Shown piece by piece: positions 4,933-15,900 of a stretch of DNA of 20,067 nucleotides. The first letter of the stretch is position 1, and the number at the start of each line of letters is the position of its first letter. A model generated the notes under the pieces. It was not told the DNA's origin. It did not search any database and saw only the letters and a list, made by a program, of their open reading frames with translations. Both the position numbers and the translations under genes were made by a program. Location: positions 1 to 20,067 of the IMG/VR virus record IMGVR_UViG_3300020056_001281, one strand, 5' to 3'. This DNA comes from a virus.

Positions 4933-7717
4933 CAACATATTCTTTGTTTTGTAAAACAATATATTGTTCATCCGATCTAGATTCGCTATTATCAATAATT
5001 AATCTATCTACATCTAATTCAAATTGTTTAAAATTAATATTATTATTTTCTATCAGTTCTTTTATTTTTTCACTAGTGCCCGGCTTACAATAACATAAAA
5101 CTAGTGATGGCACATATCCAATTTCTGCAATTGAACTTTGAGGTGTTTGCATCCACAAAGGTAAGAAATCTTTTTCAGTTTCGCCTATTTTGAAAATTTC
5201 TTCCCGTAAATTTTTTATACTTGATACAGATCTTTTATTTTTGTATACACTATCTATAGTGTACAGATCTAAGTCAACCGTGACAACATTTGGAGTGTTA
5301 GGTCTAATTTTATATGCAGTATTTGCACCTGCATCTATTAAATCTACATCTAAAATATTTCCTAATTGACTTTCAATAAACAAATTGTTATTATCTAATG
5401 ACCAAATTAATGAGCCGTTGTCTCTAGTTTCTATAGGCAAATACACATAATATTCTATTATTTCAGTACCGGTTTCTCTTGTTACAACAGATATAGTATA
5501 CGGTTTACTATCATAATATTCTACCTCTTCGCTAAAATGACTGCTGTTTATTAATAAAGGTACTGTACTGTTATCTGTATATATTTTACGTGCCCTGCCT
5601 TTTTTAGGTATATTATCGTCTATAAGGTCAAGATAGACTACTTCGTATACAGGATTTTGTGTACCTAACTCCATAGCAATTGCAGTTTTCAAATTTCCGA
5701 TTTTATAAGTTTTTCTCTTTGCATATAGATTTGATGCTGCTACATAATGGTTAATATCTTTAGTTTCTATACCACTATATACTAGGATTTTAGGGTCGTC
5801 TTGAATACCAAAGTTTTTATCGTCTGGCCTATACAGCCATTCTGGTTTAAAAATACTAGGATCATTTATAATATTTCTATATTCTTGTCTTAATGTTTTT
5901 TGCAATAGTGGTTTCATAAAAATATTACTGTATTGCTTATTATTAGGATCGTCTACAACAATAGAAAATGTTCTAGTATTCAAGCTTAATCCATAATAAT
6001 CTTTAGCTGCTACAGTAAATTCAAACTTTCTATCTAAGCGTGTTGTATTGCCGTCGAATTGAGTGTCCCCGCTATCAAAAACAGTCAAGCCTTGGGCATC
6101 AATAGAACCATAGCTTTTTACTGTGCCAATTAATTCTCCTTCTAAGTTTAGTTGTAAGCCCGGAGGCAAACTACCAGACTGTACTGTGTAGAAAACATTA
6201 CTTCCTGTTGTTGATATTGCTTTTATATTTTTTGTACTTACGTAATTTGCGCTAACTGATCCTAAGTTAGAATCAGTCTGCCAAGTAATACTACTATTTG
6301 TCTCACCTAACAAGTTTACTTTAAAAGTTTTAGTAGCTTTAGCTTCTTCTACTTCGGATAAAACAAAAAATCCTAAATTAATTTCAGTGCCTTTAGGAAT
6401 AAAAGATCGTGTACCGTATGTTAAAGTGAGTTTATCATATTCACTATTTGATAAATCTGCTGATAAAATTTTGTAAGTATGGCCTAATACAGTAAATGAT
6501 TTATTAATAATATCTAAAGCTGTTACTTTTTCAAGTTTACTAATTTTAATAGTTGCAGAATTAAATGGTGTATCTTCAGTTGTTGTTTGTTGAAGTTCTA
6601 CACTTTCGTCGTCGTAATTTACTCTTATTGCAGAAATAGTAAATTTGTATTCTTTTGTTAAATATGGCTGATAAGGACTGCGTCCTACTATATAACCATT
6701 TCTAAAATCTAATCCTAGCCCAGGCGGAAGTATGCTATCACTGCCGTCGTTATTAACATCTTCTAGTCTATACCATACAAATCCGCCTAAGGTATCATTG
6801 TTTATTACTTGCAACGGTAAAGATATATAATTGTTTGCTCTTCTGTATCCAAAATTTTCAGGAGTAAGCCAAATGGGATTTCTTAATTTAGAAACATCTG
6901 CTGTAAATGTGCCAGTGCCTGCCTGCATTGCTGTCACGTCGGCGGTAAAAAAATCATCGCCTATAACATAAATTCTAAATGTTCTATCTATAACATATTG
7001 TCCATCTGTAACACTAACTGTAAATTGAAAATATCTGTTTAGTTTCCTTGGTGCTTTAGCAGGGCCGTCTATATCATATTGTACTAGGTCATAAAAATAG
7101 CTATCAAACCCTGCAGAAGTTTTTTGCAAAGCGCCAAACCAATCATAACCTGCATTTGTTTCAAAATCGTATGCACCTATATCATACCCGCCTGTTATAG
7201 ATTTTTCAATAGCTAAAATCGGATCAACAATGCCTTGTATTTTACCATCTTTAGTCAAAGATAATCCCGGAGGCAATATACCACTACTAGGCTTAATATA
7301 AAATTCTAAAATTTGACCTGCGTTAATATCAGGATCTTCAACTACTAATTGAAAGTCTACAACAGAATTATCTAAAACATAATAGGTATTATTGTTGCCT
7401 GCAGGTAAAAGATCTTCGGGAGTTTTCCAAACAGGTATGTCAGATCCATCTACAACAATGTTAAATGTACGATCATATATATTGTTATTAAAACTAGCAC
7501 GTAAAACAAATCTGTATTTGGTCTCATAAGCAACCTCGGTCGGAGTGCCAACTATTTGTTGGCCCACTAGACGTGTGCCTTTTGGCAATTTTCCACTAAT
7601 AACTTTTATTTCAGCAGTAGGCTCTGATATAGGTAATTGCAAAGATACAATCGTGTTTTCTACAACATTTCCTATTGTAGTGCCTGAAGGCTCATTCCAT
7701 ATTTGATCAATGTGCAT
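4928..7717 (-). CDS. Large virion protein with Ig-like (He_PIG) repeats
   Basis: This 929-residue protein carries several Ig/cadherin-like modules of the He_PIG type, each with a (L)PxGxxL...G.I.G turn. These are LPKGTRLVGQQIVGTP (44-59), ILPPGLSLTKDGKIQG (147-162), ILPPGLGLDFRNGYIVG (329-345) and SLPPGLQLNLEGELIG (516-531). Each is followed by beta-strand patterns such as RTFxIxV (83-89, 245-251, 582-588). There is no signal peptide. Such modules on phage particles usually bind surfaces or space out tail or fibre parts. The last third (about 590-929) has no recognised repeat. The start has AGGAG and AATAAATAC upstream, so expression is late and strong. Position in the virion is inferred from neighbouring fibre genes. 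Confidence 0.75.
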   Translation of the reverse strand: MHIDQIWNEPSGTTIGNVVENTIVSLQLPISEPTAEIKVISGKLPKGTRLVGQQIVGTPTEVAYETKYRFVLRASFNNNIYDRTFNIVVDGSDIPVWKTPEDLLPAGNNNTYYVLDNSVVDFQLVVEDPDINAGQILEFYIKPSSGILPPGLSLTKDGKIQGIVDPILAIEKSITGGYDIGAYDFETNAGYDWFGALQKTSAGFDSYFYDLVQYDIDGPAKAPRKLNRYFQFTVSVTDGQYVIDRTFRIYVIGDDFFTADVTAMQAGTGTFTADVSKLRNPIWLTPENFGYRRANNYISLPLQVINNDTLGGFVWYRLEDVNNDGSDSILPPGLGLDFRNGYIVGRSPYQPYLTKEYKFTISAIRVNYDDESVELQQTTTEDTPFNSATIKISKLEKVTALDIINKSFTVLGHTYKILSADLSNSEYDKLTLTYGTRSFIPKGTEINLGFFVLSEVEEAKATKTFKVNLLGETNSSITWQTDSNLGSVSANYVSTKNIKAISTTGSNVFYTVQSGSLPPGLQLNLEGELIGTVKSYGSIDAQGLTVFDSGDTQFDGNTTRLDRKFEFTVAAKDYYGLSLNTRTFSIVVDDPNNKQYSNIFMKPLLQKTLRQEYRNIINDPSIFKPEWLYRPDDKNFGIQDDPKILVYSGIETKDINHYVAASNLYAKRKTYKIGNLKTAIAMELGTQNPVYEVVYLDLIDDNIPKKGRARKIYTDNSTVPLLINSSHFSEEVEYYDSKPYTISVVTRETGTEIIEYYVYLPIETRDNGSLIWSLDNNNLFIESQLGNILDVDLIDAGANTAYKIRPNTPNVVTVDLDLYTIDSVYKNKRSVSSIKNLREEIFKIGETEKDFLPLWMQTPQSSIAEIGYVPSLVLCYCKPGTSEKIKELIENNNINFKQFELDVDRLIIDNSESRSDEQYIVLQNKEYVV

Positions 7718-7731
7718 TATCTTCTCCTATA

Positions 7732-7740
7732 GTATTTATT
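7732..7740 (-). promoter_or_regulatory. T4-like late promoter of the 929-aa gene
   Basis: AATAAATAC lies on the minus strand 14 bases before the ATG at 7717, followed by TATAGGAGA with the ribosome-binding site. It begins only a few bases after the stop of the 225-residue gene, so the whole 27-base gap is promoter plus ribosome-binding site. Confidence 0.72.
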
Positions 7741-7744
7741 AGGA

Positions 7745-8422
7745 TCAGATACTACCAAAGTTACTAGATATCGAAGCAGGAGTTATAAAAGAACCATAAT
7801 CTATAGACGTAGTAGCAATAATATAATCACCTATTGAAGTAATGTTTGATACCATAGCACCTAAATCTAAGTTTGAACTATAGTCTGTAACAGGTAACCC
7901 GTTTACTGTGCCAACAAGGTTACCTATAAAAGTTGTTGCTGTCACAGTATTAGCACTTGTTATGTTATGGTTATTAATATTTAAATCAGCACTCAAAGTT
8001 GGAGCTGGATCTAAAGCCAATAAACCATTAGGATCAATTGATATATTCACATCATTATTAGTTATGTTTGTATCAATGTTCGATGATCCTTTTATACCGA
8101 AAAACTTGCTTACACCGCTAATATTGGTACTATCTGTATCACTTTGAATAGTAAACGTTTCTGCGCTACTAATAGTTATTTCGTTGTTACTAGCACTTAA
8201 AGTTATATTATCACCAGCAACGATAGATTTGAAATATAAAACATTATTTTCTTTAGTATAAAATAATCCTTGACCATTACCTAAATTTTCGACGGTATTC
8301 GTAAAAGCGAATCTGCTGTCTAACTCGGTAAAGTTGGTATTTACTTTAGCAAAAGCTTCTCGTAAACTATCACCAGTGCCGTCGTTTGCTACATTACCTA
8401 TATTAATATTTTGCATGGCCAT
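7745..8422 (-). CDS. Fibre-like virion protein, 225 aa
   Basis: This protein starts with the module IGNVANDGTGDSLREAF (8-24) and KVNTNFTEL (26-34). The 2244-residue protein has the same module at the same residue positions. After that it is rich in Asn, Thr, Ser and Ile with beta-strand repeats (for example LSADLNINNHNITSANTVTA), typical of trimeric tail-fibre shafts. No catalytic motif or signal peptide is seen. The start has AGGAT upstream; a second ATG lies two codons in. It follows the 487-residue gene by 4 bases and lacks its own late motif, so the two share a transcript. Confidence 0.72.
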   Translation of the reverse strand: MAMQNINIGNVANDGTGDSLREAFAKVNTNFTELDSRFAFTNTVENLGNGQGLFYTKENNVLYFKSIVAGDNITLSASNNEITISSAETFTIQSDTDSTNISGVSKFFGIKGSSNIDTNITNNDVNISIDPNGLLALDPAPTLSADLNINNHNITSANTVTATTFIGNLVGTVNGLPVTDYSSNLDLGAMVSNITSIGDYIIATTSIDYGSFITPASISSNFGSI

Positions 8423-8426
8423 AATA

Positions 8427-9890
8427 TTATCCTATTTTCTTTATATGCATAATTGCCTGACCTATCCAGTAACTTGCACCTTGGTCACTGTCTAGTGAGT
8501 ATCTAATCCAATTATTTGCAGGATCGGCATCTTCGAATGTTACAATAATATGATCGTTACAGCTTAGTCCATTTACATTAAAACTACCTGTGCCGGGACT
8601 ATATACACTCATACTGCTAAATGCACCAGTGCTTACATTCCAACCATGTATTCTAATACCTTCTGTAGTTGTTCTTTCGTATAATTCAGGTGAAATATGA
8701 AATTCATATGTACTGTTTTGTTCAAAACCTGAGAATCTATCTACATTAAATGTAATACCAGTTAATGTAGGGTCCCGGTCTGCACTATCTGGCGATAAGC
8801 CAAATGTGTTAGCAGCATTTGCAAATGTGCATTCGTACCATGTGCCTACAGTTTTACCTATATATTCGCTATTAGGCGTGTTAGGTGGTTGTGATTGTGT
8901 AAATATGAACTTAGTATGCGGTTGCGCAATAGTGCCATCTATAACACTTGCAGGAATACTTCCATTTACACCATCTACAAGCAGTGTTGAATCGTCTGCA
9001 AATACACTTCCTTTTAAATCGTTAGATATGACTGGAGCTAAACTAAAACTTAGTGCAAATGCAGATGCTTCTACATTTATTTGTCCTGTTGTTCCTAAAA
9101 CTGTAAAAGTGTCTACAGCTAAATCTACAGAGCCTAAGCCTATATTACCGGCAGTTTGTAACACACCACTGCTAGTTATTCCAGTTAATCCACTGCCGTC
9201 GCCTACAAATGCATTAGCAGTAACAGTACCAGATAAATGTGCATCTGCAAATTTTTGCGACGAACTGCCTAAATCCCATTGGCTATCTTGCACAGGAATA
9301 ACATCACCACGAATAGTGTTATTAAGATTAATAGCACTCAACACACTGTCTACTAATGGCGTACTGTCGTCACCAAAAACTGAACCTTTAAGGTCACCGG
9401 TATTGTTAACGTCAACTGTAATCACACCATTTTGTAGATCACTTGCTTTTAAATACCCGCTATCATTGACTAGTGTACTTATGTTTGCTCCTACACTGAG
9501 AGCATCTACTATTCCAAAACCTGCTATAGTAGTAGGTTTGTTATTAATTTGTGGCCAATTTACGCTAGATATAAAGTTAGAGTCATTGTTAAGACTACTA
9601 ATATTTGACCCAGTAGTAATGAAATTTGCATCATTGGTAAAAGCACTTAAACCTGTAGGTTTGTTGATTAAATCGTTATAATCACCTGAAGTAGCAATTG
9701 ATTGAACTTCGGCGCCATTGATAGTTATACTATCAATAGTAATACTGCCAGCTGAAATTGCACCTGATGCTGTTACATTTTCAACTCCAACAATGTCACT
9801 ACCTGTCAAGTTTAAATTATCACCTGAAGGTAGTTCTTTAATTTTATTAGAATCAAATGTGTCTACTATTAAAGGATATCTATTGGTCAT
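8427..9890 (-). CDS. Tail-fibre-like virion protein, 487 aa
   Basis: This protein contains classic tail-fibre repeat motifs: YNDLINKPTGLSAFTNDANF (71-90), WPQINNKPTTIAGFGIVDA (112-130) and the similar NDSGYL segment (142-147). Two copies of KGSVFxDDSTxLVD occur at 168-181 and 293-306. AFVGDGSGLTGI (227-238) is another frequent fibre motif. The C-terminal roughly 160 residues lack repeats and hold aromatic-rich strands, probably a globular tip domain (WYECTF, WIRYSLD, SYWIGQAIMHI). It is most likely a tail-fibre or baseplate-associated protein. Late expression is supported by AATAAATAC 16 bases upstream. Which host receptor the tip would bind cannot be told. Confidence 0.8.
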   Translation of the reverse strand: MTNRYPLIVDTFDSNKIKELPSGDNLNLTGSDIVGVENVTASGAISAGSITIDSITINGAEVQSIATSGDYNDLINKPTGLSAFTNDANFITTGSNISSLNNDSNFISSVNWPQINNKPTTIAGFGIVDALSVGANISTLVNDSGYLKASDLQNGVITVDVNNTGDLKGSVFGDDSTPLVDSVLSAINLNNTIRGDVIPVQDSQWDLGSSSQKFADAHLSGTVTANAFVGDGSGLTGITSSGVLQTAGNIGLGSVDLAVDTFTVLGTTGQINVEASAFALSFSLAPVISNDLKGSVFADDSTLLVDGVNGSIPASVIDGTIAQPHTKFIFTQSQPPNTPNSEYIGKTVGTWYECTFANAANTFGLSPDSADRDPTLTGITFNVDRFSGFEQNSTYEFHISPELYERTTTEGIRIHGWNVSTGAFSSMSVYSPGTGSFNVNGLSCNDHIIVTFEDADPANNWIRYSLDSDQGASYWIGQAIMHIKKIG

Positions 9891-9906
9891 ACTGCTTCTC
9901 TTTTAT

Positions 9907-9915
9907 GTATTTATT
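9907..9915 (-). promoter_or_regulatory. T4-like late promoter of the 487-aa fibre gene
   Basis: AATAAATAC lies on the minus strand 16 bases before the ATG at 9890, with AGAGAAG as a ribosome-binding site between. It directly follows the stop codon of the 2244-residue gene. Confidence 0.72.
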
Positions 9916-12900
9916 TTATTTTCCAACCAGCACTTCAACAGTACCTTTGTCGTCATCTAGTTTTTCGCTAATTGCTTTACCTATAACGCTGCCTAGTTTC
10001 GGATCATTATCTACAATCGCATATCCCGGAACAGCGCTGGAAACTAACATATCGCCTTTGTTTACTTTGCCTATTACTTTTACAGGCACACGTCCTACAA
10101 GAGCAACACAAGTAGCGTTACCTTCGCAGTCTTGATTCATTGTAAACGCTGCTGTGTTAGACACTACACCTGCTACTCGGGTAGATTTGTATTCAGTTGA
10201 CCCTGTAACTTCTTTTTCGCCACCGAATACTAGTACAGTACCAACCTCATATATATGGTCAGCTTCGTAGTATTCTGCAATATCAGCATATGTAGCTTCG
10301 AATCTTGACCCAGTTGTTAAGCTCCAGTTGCCTGTAATAGTACCGGCTGTGCTACTATTGCCTGTGGTAATAGCAGTAGTTGTTAATGACCCTGTAACTT
10401 CTAAACCTGAGTCATTCACTTCAGTACGAACAACACCGTTAGTAACGTTGATAATCACATCAGAAGCAGATTGAGCAAAGCCGCCGCCGGTTCCTAAGCC
10501 AATACCAGTGCCGCTTGCGCCTTTCTCAGTAGCAGCTTCTAAGAAGTTTGTGTAAATCCAAGTAGCTGCTAGTTTGCTTGTACTTGTGCTGTAGCTACTA
10601 GCATCTTGGAATGTGCTGTTATTGACATTTGCAATATCGCCTACCTTAATTCCACCTGTTGTTTCTAATACCGGGTTACTTGCGCCTTCACCTTGAATAA
10701 GTACGCCGCCGCCTGGAGTTTTAACAATAGTATCAGAGCCGCTAGTATCAAGAATTTGGTTACCATCTATTTGGTAAGCTGTAGCATCGATTTCGCCAGT
10801 TGCAGTTCTTTTTACTACTGCATTATTTTGGGTAGAACTTGTAAGCTGACTAGTTCCATAAGTACTTGCATTTATTTTTGTAAGTAAAGTTGTGCCGGCA
10901 GTGCTTGAAATGTCAGATGCAAAATCTGTTGCTAACAACACACTTGCGTTACTTAATAGAGTTGACACTGGAATAGCAGAAGGATCGCCAGTTCCACTAG
11001 CAGTTCTACCGTATACTGTATCTTGTGCTATATCTGGTAATTCATCAAACGAAATACCATTCAGTTTTATTGATACTTCACCATTTGTAACATCAAAGTT
11101 TGTAGAATCAAACTGGGCAATGCCTTTTGCACTAGTAGTTGCTAAGAAGGATGCTAAGTCTAATTTGTTAGGGTCTATATTTGCAGTGCCTGATACATCT
11201 GCATTTACAATTACGCCCGGACTTATTGATGCTGTGATATCATTTCCAGTTACACTTACTGATATATCACCTGCTAGTGTGCCATCTACCCAATTAGTAC
11301 CGTTATAAATTAATAAATCATTAGCAGCAAGATTAACACTTATGCTTGTATCATCTAATTCAGATAATTCGTCTTGAGCGTCTAATCTAGTATTTAAGTA
11401 ACCAACATTCACAGCTAGGTCATCTGTAGGACTTCCTGGTACTGTTAAGTTATCTATATAGAAAGAACCCATATCTAAATTGTTTTTCATGGCGGTTGAT
11501 GATTCACCTGATTGTCCGCTTAAGCTAAGAACTCCGGGACCAATCAAACTTATGCCTGCGGTTAAGCCGTTTTCGTCAAACCCTAATCGTCTATCTATGT
11601 ATTCAGCAATTGCTTTTTCTGTTGGCACTACATTAGAGTCACGGCCGCTTAGTGAGTTATCAGTTGAAAATTCACTCACTGTAGTACCTGATTGGAAACC
11701 AAGACTAGTCGCATCAGCAATACCAATACCGCCTGTAATAGTTGTAGCGCCAGTAGCTTGATCTATATTAAAGTTTTTACCTACACGGAATGTTCCATAT
11801 TGATCTGAACTTGACCAGAATACCTTACCTTTACCTTTTTGCCAAACTTCAGCATTTGTGGCACTTGGAGAATTTGTAAAAGATAATGATTCACTAGTTT
11901 CAATAGGATCACCTAATATGCTATTAGGAAAATTACTTGCATTAAAACTGCCTTTGCCTACATTGTCAAAGCTGGTATTTGATGCTCGCACAATACTAGT
12001 TTTTTCGATAATTTCTGCCCCGCTGGCTGCTTTCAAGCCGGCATATAGTATACCAGGTGACTCTGTATTAATCGAGTCAGCAAGACCTGTTCCGCCTATT
12101 CCGCTAATATCAGCGCCGTCTTCTGTAAAGTCTATTCTTGCATAATTTGGATTTACTGCTGGTATATTTGTGTAGGCAGTAATTCGATGAGTTCTGCCGG
12201 CCCATACAAATACTGTTCCTACAATACGTGCTTCGTCTGATGTAGTCAAAGGTTCTATTGCTAAACTAGTATCGCCTAATGTTAAACCTGCTGTACCGGA
12301 TGGCGATCCAGCTTCTGTTACATATTGAATACTAGGAACTAATTCTATATAATCAAACGGATCATTAAATGTAAGTTTTAATTCGTCTGACTGTAGTGCA
12401 TTACCGTAATTGTCAGAAGTATCTATGTTTGTTAGGCCATACGAAATATCATTAGACTCGGCAAAAGTTAATGTTGTATTAGGACGAGTGTTTATATTTT
12501 GATCAGCTACATTATCAAAAATAAATTGGGTGCTGTCGCGTAATTCTACAATTTGATTATCTACTATGTCAGTTTGTAAGGTACTAAAAAAGTTGTTTGT
12601 AACATTTTCATCTGCGGTAAATGTTACGCTATATACAGGCACAGTACCACTAGTTCCAGCCCTAGTAGAACCGGTATCAACAACACTTCGAATTTTATAC
12701 TCTAAGTTTTGTGTTTCTGGATTTGTATTTGTACTATCACTAGCATTAGGGTATGTTGGAATTTTTAGTATACTACCTAGCTTTGGAGGAGTAGCAAGAT
12801 CATAAATTTCAATTACTGCGGTGCCGCTTGCTGCGGTAAAAGTACCGTTTACTTTTGCAGGTTGCACCATAGTATCTAAAAGTGTTACATCGTCCGGAAT

Positions 12901-15900
12901 GACGTTTGGATCAGAGCCTTCGGCTACTAAACCAAAGCTACCAAAGCGTATAGCAGAATTTTGCACTTTTACTGATCCGCCTGAATCAGCATAAAAACCT
13001 GCTCTAGTATAAGTAGCATCTGTATTAACTGCATTAGCTTCTGCACCGTTTGCAGTAATAATGCCGTAGCCTAAATCATTAACTTGTGAGAAGTTATCAA
13101 CTATTACAGATCTAGAACCGCCCATCTGTAAGTAAGCGTCTTGCGGGGTCGATCCGTTATATCCATTAGCACTATTACTCTGGGCATCTATATAAAATAT
13201 GGCCTTACCTAATCCTTGATCATAGTTACTAAACGCATTCACTTGATATCTGACACCGCTTACGTAAAAAACGCTAGGTACTTGTGGTTGTCTTAATCTA
13301 AGTCCTGTTCCTGCTGCACTTTCAACCTCTATAATAAATGCAGATAGCGGAGTTGATCCTGTATCAGCAGACGACGTGCCTGAATTTGCAATTATTGATA
13401 GAGGAATATTTCCTGCATATCCATCTATAAAAATGCCACCAGCAAACACTTTAGCATTTGTGCTTCGACTTATACTAGACGAGTTTGCAATTACTGGCGA
13501 CTTAGTAATAATTTGACCATCTGGGTCAATTACCCCTACAAACCCGCCGTGTTCTTGCACAGTAATATTTTCTATAGTTGAACCATCGTTTAGTAAGAAC
13601 ACATCGAGATTTCTGTTGTCCTTTGGCGCATTGTAACTACCGTCAAAAACAAAATTAATTTTAGCAATAAGATTTTGTACAATTGTGTCAGTACCGTCTT
13701 CAGCTATACCAAAACTTAAATTAGGATCAACAATGTTTGTTACTGTAGCGCTGCCAGCTAGATAATTACTATATGTACCTGCAATATCACCACTAGGTGC
13801 AACAGGTTGCACTTCAGGGGACACAGTACCAAACATTAAATTTAACATTAGATAGATGTTATCGTTTGCTGCTTCGATAGCTATCTTAGTACTAGGGTCA
13901 GTTTCGGTTACAAATAAATCTTGTATTTCTATTGACTTTTTATCATTGCCAGTTTCAAGGTCAGATACTAATGCATCAATTAATTTACTGTAATTTTGTC
14001 TATATATAGTTTCGTCATATGTTACACTACTATGTTCGGTATTTAAAAAATGAATAGTTTCTTCAATCAGATAGTCTTTGTTTTCTAGTGTTATGTTTGC
14101 TGCTGTTACAAAACCGCCTGCATTAACAACAGCAGCACCAATGTTTTTAAGCGCCGTAGGATCATTTAGATAATGATATCCTATTTTTCCTTTAGGGTTT
14201 CCAGATTGATCGTTAAGGACTGCACCACCGGCTGTTAATGTATTTCCATCTATAGAATCGTCTCTATAAAAATAAACAGTCGTGTGCTCACTTTGCGATG
14301 TTCTAGGTTTAGGCTTAACAAGTGTTCTGCGTAGTTCATCTCCTATTATTGAAGTGTTTATGGGCAATTTTATGGGCAAATCTTCTTCGTATGTGCCGCT
14401 TTCTACAACTATAGTTACCTGCTTCTCTCTAGTTAGATAACCAAAGTCTACTTCTTCACCTTCAAGGAATTCGATAGGTAATAGTAAATTTACAGTAAAG
14501 TCAGTTGATGTAATTGTGTTTTCAACTTCTACAATTTGTGCAAGTGCACCGCTTGTTTTTCCTTTAACTAATTTACTAGGCAAGGCATCTAAGTTAGCAG
14601 AACCTGTTTGATCTAGTTGGCTACTATTGTTAACCATAGATAAATTGTATGTGTTACCATAGAAAATATCCTGCCCGCTATCTGGTCCGTTAGTCCAAAT
14701 GTTAATTACAAGGTCACGTAATGTAGCTAATTGTGGAGGAGTTGATACAGTGTTATTGCTTGTATCTTGTTCATAATACTGTTGATATCTTAGAGATATT
14801 GTGCCTGCACTTGCATAAGCAGTATAACCACTATTGTCAAACAAAATTGTTAAAGCAGGATCACTATATAATTCAAATTGTGTAGCATCGCCTGTAGTTT
14901 TTATGTACGCAAATTGCTCATTAATTTGTGTCATACCAATTACATTTGTAAACTTAACAATGTTTCCATTTGATAAACCGTGATTTGTTGTAGTTGTAAC
15001 AACAGCAGGTACAACACCATCTGTTTGTGTAATATTTGATACTGTTTTTTCTTGTAATCCTGTATTTGTAAAAATGCTTTCGTCTATAAATGTGTAAAGT
15101 TGATTTACCACTGCTACATTTTGAGACAGGTGTTGTTTAATTTTTTCTCTATCACGGTTAGTTGAATAAAACTTTTGTGCAAATCTTTTAGTAATAGAAT
15201 TTGCAGAACTACCTTTGTTCAAATCAAATCTTATACTATCAATTAAGTTACCATAATCATTATCAAATTCTTTTATAGTAAAATGAGCGTCGTCTGCATA
15301 ATCCGGGTATGTAAATTTCAACCAGCCAAATATTTCTGCTAATAGGTATTGTTTATTAGCATTTAGTTGATTATTAGCATCTACTTGTTGTGGTGAATTA
15401 AGTGCAGAAACAGATCTTACGGTACTCGGTGTACCATTTGTATGTGTTAGTGTCTGTACATATGGTCCTAGTGATTCTTGGGAATAAGTAACTAGCTCAT
15501 TTGCTAGATTTGCCGCGGCATTTATTGTTCTATAAGAATAAGTTGCACTTGTACCTTCGTTGCCTGCAGGTGCTACAGTCTGATTATCATCGCCGCTTAA
15601 ACTTACATATAAAATGCTTTCGCTTGGCCTAGCAGAATTATCTACATAATACTTTGTTGCCGCTTGTAATTGCTCGTCGCCCTGTGCTTGGCCGGCTAGG
15701 CCGCCTGGGTGATCCTGAAGGATAAGTGTACCTGCCATTTTGTCACCTTGACGCCGGACTACACTATTTCTAGGTAATGGTTCATTAGATAACCAAAATC
15801 CTTGCAATGAGCTATCATAAGCTGTATCAGATAAACTATGAGAATCAGTGCTAGCAATTGTAGAATTATTTAAAACAATCTTATTTGTATTGTTTATTGC

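Noticed and set aside
8806-9681. 291-codon plus-strand open frame opposite the 487-aa fibre gene
   Set aside because: Its translation is a low-complexity Leu/Pro/Ser/Thr mix that mirrors the fibre gene's codons. No ribosome-binding site or motif is seen, while the minus-strand frame has fibre repeats and a late promoter.
15686-15706. GGCCGGCTAGGCC palindrome-like sequence
   Set aside because: The stem is only four base pairs, lies mid-gene in the giant fibre gene, and has no U-run.
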